Below, piece after piece: positions 14,922 through 21,395 of a stretch of DNA of 21,395 nt (position 1 is its first letter; each line of letters starts with the position of its first letter). The notes under the pieces were generated by a model. The model was not told the DNA's origin, did no database searches, and worked only from the letters and a program-made list of their open reading frames with translations. The stretch is taken from assembly GCA_030829155.1 (NCBI GenBank), contig JAURBD010000021.1, positions 1-21,395 on the forward strand. The letters run 5' to 3'. Source of the DNA: Flavobacteriaceae bacterium (GTDB lineage Bacteria > Bacteroidota > Bacteroidia > Flavobacteriales > Flavobacteriaceae). Made by a program: the position numbers and the translations under genes.

Positions 14922-17534
14922 TTATTCAATAAAACTAGAAGCTTCATTCAACAGAGCAGGTATTCCCTCGGGCTGCTTTCCTCCTGCAGTTGCAAAGAAT
15001 GCTTGCCCACCTCCACCTCCATGAATGTGTTTTCCTAGGACTTTGACAATATCTCCTGCATGAAGAGATCTTGCTGCTACTAGAGGTTTTGAAATGTAAC
15101 AACTTACCACAGGCTTTCCTCCTTTTTGGGTAACCAAGACTAAAAAGACATCCTCTTTTCCATTTCCCATATCAAAGGCTAAATCTTTAATCGCTGAAGG
15201 TGAAAGTGCTACTTCTACTGCTAAAAAAGAAACGCCATTGATTGTTTTTATTTGAGCCTCTAATTCCTGCTTTACAATTTGAATTTGGATTTTTGAAAGC
15301 GTTTCAAGTTCTTTTTTTAAGGTCGTATTTTCAGCTTGCAAATTACTTATTGCTTTGATTGGATCTTGTGGATTTTTCAAATTTTCATTGATGCTGTTCA
15401 AGGTTGCTTCTTGAGATTCATAAAAGTCCTGAACCGCTTTCCCTGTTATTGCCTCAATCCTCCTAATTCCAGAAGCAACAGCACTTTCAGATTTTATTTT
15501 GAAACGCCAAATTTCGGAAGTATTTTTTACATGTGTACCTCCACACAATTCGATGGATGTTCCAAATCGAATGGTACGAACGGAATCTCCATATTTCTCA
15601 CCAAACAAAGCCATTGCTCCAGAAGCCATTGCTTCCGCAATGGGTACTGCTAGGTTTTCTTCCAAACTTATTTTTTCATTGATTTTCTGGTTGACAAATG
15701 TTTCAACAGACTTAATTTCTTCTGAAGTTACTTTAGCAAAGTGAGAAAAGTCAAATCGTAAGTTTACATCGTTAACCATGGAGCCCTTTTGTTCTACATG
15801 AGATCCCAATATCTCTCTCAATGCTTGGTGCATTAAATGAGTTGCTGAGTGATTACATTCCGAACGAAATCGATTTTCAGTATTTACTTGGGCAGTGAAT
15901 GAATCTGAAATATTTTCAGGTAAGTGTTCGGTGTAATGAACAATTAAGTTGTTTTCTTTTTTAGTATCTAAAATGTTACTTTTGTTTCCTTTTGAATCAA
16001 TTAAAAAACCGGTATCTCCTACTTGTCCTCCTCCTTCAGAATAAAAAGGAGTTATATTTAATACTAATTGGTATTGATTCCCAGATTTTACTGACTTAAT
16101 TTTTCGATATCGAACTACCTTGACTTGAACTTCCAGATTATCATAACCCAAAAAACCATCGATTTCAAGTTTGTTTACCTCTGTCCAATCCTCAGCACTT
16201 GAACTTGATGCTGCTCGTGATCTTGATTTCTGTTGGGTCATAGCTTTTTCAAAACCTTTTTCATCTACCTCATACCCTTTTTCTCTAGCTATTAGTGCAG
16301 TTAAATCTAAGGGAAAACCATAGGTGTCATAGAGTTCGAAAACCTCTTCTCCTTTGAGCATCTTGGTTTTGGTTTTTGAAATTAATTCGTCTAACAACAA
16401 AAGTCCTTGGTTGAGGGTTTTTAAAAAAGAAACTTCTTCTTCTCTAATTACATTTTTTGTGAGCTCTTTTTGCTGAATTAATTCTGGAAAAACAGCACCC
16501 ATTTGGCTTTCTAAACGATCGACTAAACCAAAAATAAAAGGTTCTTTAAGATCTAAAAAAGTATATCCATAACGAATTGCTCTTCTTAAGATTCTTCGGA
16601 TCACATATCCAGATCCTGTATTGTTCGGTAGTTGCCCGTCGGCAATTGCAAAATAAACTGTTCGAACGTGATCTGAAATTACCCTCATAGCCCGATCTAC
16701 CGTTTCTTCTTTACCGTAAACAAGATTGGTTTTTTGCTCTATTTCGTTGATCAGTGGTGTGAATACATCAGTATCATAATTTGATGTTTTGTTTTGTAAA
16801 ACCATACACAAACGTTCAAACCCCATTCCGGTATCAATATGCTGGGCGGGAAGTTTTTCCAGACTTCCGTTTGCTTTTCGATTAAATTCAATAAATACCA
16901 AATTCCAAACTTCTACAACTTGGGGATGATCCATATTTACTAACGAAGCTCCTGAAACCACTTTTTTTTCCTCAGCAGAACGAATGTCTACGTGGATTTC
17001 TGAACAAGGGCCACAAGGACCTTGATCTCCCATTTCCCAAAAATTATCTTTTTTGTTACCGAGAAGGATTCGATCTTCTGGAAGTATTTTTTTCCAAAAA
17101 TCGTAGGCTTTGTCATCTTTTTCTAAACTATCTTCTTTACTTCCTTCGAAGATGGTTACGTATAAGATGGAAGGATCTATTTTATAAACATCAACCAACA
17201 ATTCCCATGCCCAGGATATAGCTTCTTCTTTAAAGTAATTACCAAAACTCCAATTTCCAAGCATTTCAAAAAAAGTGTGATGATAGGTATCTATTCCTAC
17301 TTCTTCCAAATCATTGTGTTTCCCAGAAACCCTCAAACATTTTTGAGTGTCTGCAACTCGAACATTTTTCGGCACACTGTTCCCTAAAAAATACTCTTTA
17401 AACTGGTTCATTCCTGCATTAGTAAACATCAAAGTAGGGTCATTCTTTATAACCATAGGTGCAGAGGGTACAATCTGATGTGATTTAGATGCAAAAAAAT
17501 CTAAAAATTTTTGACGTACTTCAGCTGATTTCAT
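14922..17534 (-). CDS. alaS: Alanyl-tRNA synthetase
   Basis: AlaS charges tRNA-Ala and clears mischarged Ser/Gly. The 870 residues carry the full domain set. The class II aminoacylation core begins with VRQKFLDFFASKSHQIVPSA, followed by TFFEMLGNWSFGNYFK near 87 and GPCGPCSEIHVD at 172-183. The editing domain has the zinc site His562, His566 (NHSATHLMH), Cys664 and His668 (CGGTHVKNT). A coiled coil near 710-755 leads to the C-Ala/DHHA1 domain ending GKHIHGGGGGQAFFATAGG. All key residues are intact. It is divergent from the M23 peptidase gene with 106 bases between, and its stop nearly touches that of the SulP gene. Confidence 0.98.
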   Translation of the reverse strand: MKSAEVRQKFLDFFASKSHQIVPSAPMVIKNDPTLMFTNAGMNQFKEYFLGNSVPKNVRVADTQKCLRVSGKHNDLEEVGIDTYHHTFFEMLGNWSFGNYFKEEAISWAWELLVDVYKIDPSILYVTIFEGSKEDSLEKDDKAYDFWKKILPEDRILLGNKKDNFWEMGDQGPCGPCSEIHVDIRSAEEKKVVSGASLVNMDHPQVVEVWNLVFIEFNRKANGSLEKLPAQHIDTGMGFERLCMVLQNKTSNYDTDVFTPLINEIEQKTNLVYGKEETVDRAMRVISDHVRTVYFAIADGQLPNNTGSGYVIRRILRRAIRYGYTFLDLKEPFIFGLVDRLESQMGAVFPELIQQKELTKNVIREEEVSFLKTLNQGLLLLDELISKTKTKMLKGEEVFELYDTYGFPLDLTALIAREKGYEVDEKGFEKAMTQQKSRSRAASSSSAEDWTEVNKLEIDGFLGYDNLEVQVKVVRYRKIKSVKSGNQYQLVLNITPFYSEGGGQVGDTGFLIDSKGNKSNILDTKKENNLIVHYTEHLPENISDSFTAQVNTENRFRSECNHSATHLMHQALREILGSHVEQKGSMVNDVNLRFDFSHFAKVTSEEIKSVETFVNQKINEKISLEENLAVPIAEAMASGAMALFGEKYGDSVRTIRFGTSIELCGGTHVKNTSEIWRFKIKSESAVASGIRRIEAITGKAVQDFYESQEATLNSINENLKNPQDPIKAISNLQAENTTLKKELETLSKIQIQIVKQELEAQIKTINGVSFLAVEVALSPSAIKDLAFDMGNGKEDVFLVLVTQKGGKPVVSCYISKPLVAARSLHAGDIVKVLGKHIHGGGGGQAFFATAGGKQPEGIPALLNEASSFIE

Positions 17535-17560
17535 TCAATAGTCGTTTTATAAGTTCCATG

Positions 17561-17569
17561 CAAAATATA
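17561..17569 (-). promoter_or_regulatory. Possible -7 region of alaS
   Basis: On the minus strand the sequence reads TATATTTTG, the TAnnTTTG pattern with one extra T, 26 bases upstream of the alaS ATG. It lies 8 bases from the oppositely oriented M23 box, so the two promoters would overlap. No -33 TTG at normal spacing. Confidence 0.3.
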
Positions 17570-17577
17570 AATTTTAT

Positions 17578-17585
17578 TATATTTG
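17578..17585 (+). promoter_or_regulatory. -7 promoter element of the M23 peptidase gene
   Basis: TATATTTG matches TAnnTTTG exactly and lies 55 bases upstream of the ATG at 17641, predicting a leader of about 50 bases. A short out-of-use frame (ATG 17605, four codons then TGA) lies in the leader. No TTG -33 element is visible. Confidence 0.55.
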
Positions 17586-17640
17586 CTTTAAGTTTTATTT
17601 CTCTATGCAAAAGAAATGAAAATTTACAAGAATACCGTTC

Positions 17641-18618
17641 ATGGCTAAGGTTAAATATTACTACGATTCCGAGACCCTTTCGTACAGACCAATTTCTTCT
17701 GGCAAAGGACTAAAGATTTCGAATTTACTTTTGTTTTTAATATCATCTCTTCTTTTTGGAATTATAGCCTTATTGACTCTGTTGAATACTAATGTAATTA
17801 AAACCCCAAAAGAAATACTTCAAGATCGTGAACTTCGAAATTATAAACTTCAGTTTGAATTATTGAATCGCAGAATTAGTCAAATGCAAAATGTATTGAC
17901 TAACATTGAAGAACGTGACGATGATATTTATAGAATTTATTTTGAAGCTAGTCCAATTCCAAAAGAACAGCGAAGAGCAGGTTTTGGTGGGGTTAACCGC
18001 TATGATTATCTCGAAGGATACAACAATTCAAATGTGATTATCAATACAACCAAGCAAATCGATGTTTTATCTAAAATGCTTGTAGTACAATCCGAATCTC
18101 TGGAGGAAATACAAAAACTAGCAGAGCGAAAAGAAGAGCTCTTAGCCTCTATTCCATCAATTCAGCCGGTTCGTAAAGAGAATCTGAAACGAATGGCATC
18201 AGGGTTTGGATGGAGAACAGATCCTTTTACAAAGACAAGAAAAATGCACAAAGGCATGGATTTTTCAGCTAATCGTGGAACCCCAGTATACGCAACGGGT
18301 GATGGTAAAGTTGTTCGAGCTGATAATCGTGCTTCTGGCTATGGTAAACACATTAGAATTGACCACGGTTTTGGATATGTAAGTCTTTACGCTCATCTCA
18401 ACAAATACAATATTAAAAGAGGAGCAAAAGTCAAAAGAGGTGATGTAATCGGATTTGTAGGTAATACTGGACGATCTGTAGCTCCTCACCTACACTACGA
18501 GATTATAAAGGATAATAAAAAAATTAATCCTTTGAATTTCTATTACGGTAATTTAAGTACTTCAGAATTTGATGCACTTCTTGCCCAAGCTTCACAAGAA
18601 AATCAATCCTTTGACTAG
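17641..18618 (+). CDS. M23-family peptidoglycan endopeptidase, membrane-anchored
   Basis: The 325-residue protein begins MAKVKYYYDSETLSYRPI, the typical start of a Bacteroidetes-wide M23 family. It has a cytoplasmic tail, one membrane helix at about 27-49, a helical, coiled-coil-prone periplasmic segment at about 60-175 (with ASPIPKEQRRAGFGGVNRY), and a LytM/M23 catalytic domain at about 185-300. The zinc ligands are intact: His203 and Asp207 in MHKGMDF and His285 in the HLH of GRSVAPHLHYE, with His252 (LYAHL) and His283 as catalytic histidines. It is therefore probably an active cross-link hydrolase rather than an EnvC-like activator. It is followed after 3 bases by a MerR gene; alaS, M23 and MerR together form an arrangement common in Flavobacteria. 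Confidence 0.95.
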   Translation: MAKVKYYYDSETLSYRPISSGKGLKISNLLLFLISSLLFGIIALLTLLNTNVIKTPKEILQDRELRNYKLQFELLNRRISQMQNVLTNIEERDDDIYRIYFEASPIPKEQRRAGFGGVNRYDYLEGYNNSNVIINTTKQIDVLSKMLVVQSESLEEIQKLAERKEELLASIPSIQPVRKENLKRMASGFGWRTDPFTKTRKMHKGMDFSANRGTPVYATGDGKVVRADNRASGYGKHIRIDHGFGYVSLYAHLNKYNIKRGAKVKRGDVIGFVGNTGRSVAPHLHYEIIKDNKKINPLNFYYGNLSTSEFDALLAQASQENQSFD

Positions 18619-18621
18619 ATC

Positions 18622-18951
18622 ATGAAAATTGATCTCCCTGAAAAACGATATTATACTATTGGAGAGGTTGCGAAAGCCTTCAATGTAAACACCTCATTGT
18701 TAAGGTTTTGGGAAAAAGAGTTTAAAGAAATTGAGCCCAAAAAGAAAACCTCTGGAGTTCGGAAATACACCCCAAAAGATGTCGAAAACATTCTGCTCAT
18801 TTATCACTTACTCAAAGAAAAAGGAATGACTATTGAAGGTGCTAAGAATCAACTGAAAGTTTCAAAAAGCGCTGAGGAAAATAAAATGTCTCTTCTAAAA
18901 AAATTAGCAGGAATCAAAAAAGAGCTTGAAAATTTACAAGACAACCTTTAA
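18622..18951 (+). CDS. MerR-family transcriptional regulator
   Basis: The 109-residue protein has an N-terminal MerR winged helix-turn-helix: YYTIGEVAKAFNVNTSLLRFWEKEF at about 10-34 and the wing plus second helix pair GVRKYTPKDVENILLIYHLL at 45-64. The segment MTIEGAKNQLK follows, then a short helix. No C-terminal effector domain or metal-binding cysteines are present, so it is not a mercury/copper sensor; it resembles the small MerR/MlrA-like regulators of Bacteroidetes. It starts 3 bases after the M23 stop and is very likely co-transcribed with it. Target genes are unknown. Its stop is two bases from that of convergent der. Confidence 0.92.
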   Translation: MKIDLPEKRYYTIGEVAKAFNVNTSLLRFWEKEFKEIEPKKKTSGVRKYTPKDVENILLIYHLLKEKGMTIEGAKNQLKVSKSAEENKMSLLKKLAGIKKELENLQDNL

Positions 18952-18953
18952 TC

Positions 18954-20258
18954 TTATTTTTTTCTAAAAAAAAGTGTGATTGGAATACCTGAAAAGTCAA
19001 AAATATCGCGCATTTGATTTTCTAAAAAACGCTTGTACGGGTCCTTCACATATTGGGGGAGATTACAGAAAAATGCAAATTGTGGGTATGCAGTAGGTAG
19101 TTGTGTACAAAACTTAATTTTTACATGCTTCCCTTTATAAGCTGGTGGTGGCCTGCTTTCAATTACAGGAAGTAGGATATCATTCAACTTTCTGGTTGGA
19201 ACACGATTGCTTCGATTTTTAAAAACATCCACAGCGGTTTCAATTGCTTTAAAAATCCTTTGTTTTGAAAGTGAAGAAACAAAAACAATAGGTACATCTA
19301 CAAATGGTGCAGTTTGTTTTCTAATTTGATCTTCAAATGATTTGGTTGTTTTATGGTCTTTTTCAACCAAGTCCCATTTGTTAATCATAATAACAATTCC
19401 TTTATTGTTTCGATGAGCTAACCAAAAAATGTTCTGTACTTGTCCATCAAATCCTCGGGTTGCATCAACCACCAAAATACATACATCACAATGTTCAATT
19501 GCTCTTACAGATCGCATTACAGAATAGAACTCAATATCCTCCTTTACCTTAGCTTTTCGGCGAATCCCTGCGGTATCAATTAAATTAAATTCAAAACCGA
19601 AACGATTGTATCGAGTGTCTATACTATCTCTTGTGGTCCCTGCAATATCGGTTACAATATAACGGTCTTCACCAATCAACGCGTTAATGAAGGAAGATTT
19701 TCCAGCATTGGGACGCCCAACTACGGCAAATCTTGGCACATCATCGTCATTTGAATCAGTTTCTTCTGGAAGTGCTTTTACTAAATCATCTAATAATTCT
19801 CCAGATCCACCACCATTATTTCCCGACATGGGATATATTTTATCAAAACCGAGGCTGTAAAATTCTACTGCTCCATCTTGACGCATTGCATTGTCTACTT
19901 TGTTTACAGCCAGAAAAACTGGCTTTTTTGAGCGACGAAGCAATTGAGCTACTTCTTCATCCATACCGGTAAGACCTGTTTCGACCTCTACCATAAAAAT
20001 GATTGCATCTGCTTCTTCTATAGCAAGCTTTACTTGTTTGTCAATTTCTTTTTCAAAAATGTCATCACTACCTACGACATAACCTCCAGTATCAATTAAA
20101 GAAAAATTTCTTCCGTTCCAATCGGTCTTTCCATAATGACGATCACGTGTTACTCCACTAACTGCATCTACGATCGCCTCTCTTTTTTGAATCATCCGAT
20201 TAAAAAAGGTTGATTTCCCTACATTGGGTCTTCCTACTATGGCAACAATTGCACTCAT
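18954..20258 (-). CDS. der: Ribosome biogenesis GTPase Der (EngA)
   Basis: Der is a tandem-GTPase factor for 50S subunit maturation. The 434 residues carry GTPase domain 1, with G1 GRPNVGKST at 9-17, DTGG at 56-59 and NKVD at 119-122. Domain 2 has G1 GRPNAGKSS at 181-189, DTAG at 228-231 and NKWD at 293-296. The C-terminal KH-like domain (about 350-434) ends FSGIPITLFFRKK. Length and order match the family. It lies 71 bases downstream of era on the same strand, with an exact promoter box in that gap, so it can be transcribed on its own. Confidence 0.97.
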   Translation of the reverse strand: MSAIVAIVGRPNVGKSTFFNRMIQKREAIVDAVSGVTRDRHYGKTDWNGRNFSLIDTGGYVVGSDDIFEKEIDKQVKLAIEEADAIIFMVEVETGLTGMDEEVAQLLRRSKKPVFLAVNKVDNAMRQDGAVEFYSLGFDKIYPMSGNNGGGSGELLDDLVKALPEETDSNDDDVPRFAVVGRPNAGKSSFINALIGEDRYIVTDIAGTTRDSIDTRYNRFGFEFNLIDTAGIRRKAKVKEDIEFYSVMRSVRAIEHCDVCILVVDATRGFDGQVQNIFWLAHRNNKGIVIMINKWDLVEKDHKTTKSFEDQIRKQTAPFVDVPIVFVSSLSKQRIFKAIETAVDVFKNRSNRVPTRKLNDILLPVIESRPPPAYKGKHVKIKFCTQLPTAYPQFAFFCNLPQYVKDPYKRFLENQMRDIFDFSGIPITLFFRKK

Positions 20259-20276
20259 TTAAATTAATTTGATTTG

Positions 20277-20284
20277 CAAAAATA
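20277..20284 (-). promoter_or_regulatory. -7 promoter element of der
   Basis: On the minus strand TATTTTTG matches TAnnTTTG exactly, 18 bases upstream of the der ATG. The predicted leader is about 12 bases. No TTG -33 element is apparent. Confidence 0.5.
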
Positions 20285-20329
20285 AACTTTTTGAAAGGAT
20301 TAAAGGTAGTTTTAGAAATTAGGTTTTTT

Positions 20330-21214
20330 TTAATGTTTATATCCAAAACGTTTGAGTTGATTGACATTATTCCTCCAATCTTTGTTCACTTTTACATAAA
20401 GCTCTAAATGTACTTTTTTACCAAAAAAAGCTTCAAGAGTTTTTCTAGCGCCTACTCCCACGCGTTTGAGTGCAGATCCTTTATGTCCTATTATAATCCC
20501 TTTTTGAGTATCACGTTCAACCATTATGACTGATCGAAGCTTGATGATTTTCTTTTCCTCAATGAAATCTTCGGTATCTACCTCAACAGCATAAGGTATC
20601 TCTTTAGAATAAAATTGTAAAATTTGTTCGCGAATCGCTTCGTTTACAAAAAAACGCTCGGGTTTATCGGTCAACTGATCTTTAGGAAAAAAAGCTGGCC
20701 CTTTAGGTAAAATTTCGATGATATATTTCAAAACTTCTTTTACTGAAAAACCTGTAATTGCAGAAATCGGAAAAATCTTTGCTTTTGGAAGTATTTTTTC
20801 CCAATGAGATAAAGTAGTTATTAATGTTTCTTGATCTGCTGTATCAATTTTGTTGATCAAGAGCAGCACGGGTAAATTCGATACCTTGATCTTCTTAAAC
20901 AGAGAGGGATCTTTCATTTCTTTTTCACCAATCTCTGTCATATAGATGAGAATGTCTGCGTCTTCCAATGCTCCTTTGACAAAATCCATCATGGAAGACT
21001 GCATTTCATAATTTGGTTTTATAACTCCAGGAGTATCCGAAAGAACCATTTGATAATGATCTCCGTTAATAATTCCCAAGATTCGGTGTCGAGTAGTTTG
21101 TGCCTTTGACGTTATTATGGATAGCCGCTCTCCTATCCACGCGTTCATTAAAGTTGATTTCCCTACATTAGGATTTCCAACAATAGTAACAAAACCTGAC
21201 TTGTGATTTTCCAT
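20330..21214 (-). CDS. era: GTPase Era
   Basis: Era is a GTPase that binds the 3' end of 16S rRNA during 30S maturation. From the ATG at 21214 the protein has 294 residues and begins MENHKSGFVTIVGNPNVGKS, with G1 GNPNVGKST at 13-21, DTPG in the next switch (LSDTPGVIKPNYEM), NKID in LLINKID, and a C-terminal KH domain with GIIIGHKGSALKRVGVGARK. Length is normal. The longest frame would start at 21280 and add 22 residues unlike the family; that start lies upstream of an exact promoter box at 21232-21225, so I reject it. der follows 71 bases downstream. Confidence 0.97.
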   Translation of the reverse strand: MENHKSGFVTIVGNPNVGKSTLMNAWIGERLSIITSKAQTTRHRILGIINGDHYQMVLSDTPGVIKPNYEMQSSMMDFVKGALEDADILIYMTEIGEKEMKDPSLFKKIKVSNLPVLLLINKIDTADQETLITTLSHWEKILPKAKIFPISAITGFSVKEVLKYIIEILPKGPAFFPKDQLTDKPERFFVNEAIREQILQFYSKEIPYAVEVDTEDFIEEKKIIKLRSVIMVERDTQKGIIIGHKGSALKRVGVGARKTLEAFFGKKVHLELYVKVNKDWRNNVNQLKRFGYKH

Positions 21215-21224
21215 ATATTTTGCA

Positions 21225-21232
21225 CAAATGTA
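21225..21232 (-). promoter_or_regulatory. -7 promoter element of era
   Basis: On the minus strand TACATTTG matches TAnnTTTG exactly and lies 10 bases before the era ATG, so the leader would be only a few bases. The same octamer occurs on the plus strand 43 bases away for the tRNA. Confidence 0.5.
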
Positions 21233-21252
21233 CACAGTTCCCAAGAAGTATG

Positions 21253-21283
21253 TTGTTTGTTGAAGAATAAGTTTGTACATTTG
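21253..21283 (+). promoter_or_regulatory. Promoter of the initiator tRNA gene
   Basis: TTG at 21253-21255, a 20-base spacer and TACATTTG at 21276-21283 together match the Bacteroidetes -33/-7 consensus. The box ends 9 bases before the first tRNA base. It is the best complete promoter in the window. Confidence 0.75.
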
Positions 21284-21292
21284 CGGTCACAA

Positions 21293-21365
<73 letters not shown>

Positions 21366-21395
21366 CTAAAACAATAAAACGGTTATACTATTATA

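Noticed and set aside
15336..15744. Plus-strand ORFs antisense to alaS
   Set aside because: They are shadows of the AlaS editing domain frame; alaS is full length with all zinc ligands.
18957..18973. T-run / A-run inverted repeat at the MerR-der junction as a bidirectional terminator
   Set aside because: Only A-T pairs with a two-base loop, and the bases encode the conserved end of Der (FFRKK); too weak to call.

Overview
The AT-rich window, the gene families and the promoter style point to a chromosomal segment of a member of the Bacteroidetes, most likely Flavobacteriaceae. Evidence includes a Porin_10-type outer membrane protein, a LysS with a C-terminal extension, the alaS / M23 peptidase / MerR neighbourhood, SPII lipoproteins with an FSC-type lipobox, and several exact copies of the Bacteroidetes -7 promoter element TAnnTTTG. 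Shine-Dalgarno-like sequences are essentially absent, as expected for this phylum. I see no insertion sequence, prophage, CRISPR array, rRNA or defence cassette. The content is core housekeeping rather than accessory.

Layout, left to right. The left edge holds an unrecognised partial ORF on the minus strand and about 200 bases without a convincing gene. Next is an outer-membrane putative porin (minus), divergent from rnhB (plus), which is followed by a large lipoprotein with a C-terminal propeller-like repeat region. Convergent to that is a small PMP3/YqaE-like membrane protein gene coupled to lipB (minus). lysS and a glycerate kinase gene follow on plus. They meet a minus-strand run read in the order PLP-dependent deaminase-like enzyme, LysM-containing glucosaminidase lipoprotein, hemL. 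Then come, on plus, a 50-aa Cys-rich DUF5522-like protein missed by length cut-offs, a DUF4136-type lipoprotein and a SulP transporter. alaS (minus) is divergent from an M23 peptidase plus MerR pair. The right end carries der and era (minus) and, divergent from era, an initiator tRNA-Met.

Functionally the window combines translation (LysS, AlaS, initiator tRNA), ribosome-assembly GTPases (Era, Der), RNA/DNA hybrid removal (RNase HII), cofactor synthesis (LipB for lipoate, HemL for heme) and the cell envelope (porin, two peptidoglycan hydrolases, lipoproteins, SulP). Genes are tightly packed: four convergent pairs end within 18 bases of each other or overlap.

The most useful sequence-level result is start-site correction. 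At lysS, the large lipoprotein, SulP and era, an exact TAnnTTTG promoter element lies inside the longest ORF, so translation must start further downstream. I did not find a previously undescribed multi-gene system. The least explained items are the large propeller-like lipoprotein, the glucosaminidase gene with no ordinary start codon at its signal peptide, and the 50-aa Cys-rich protein.
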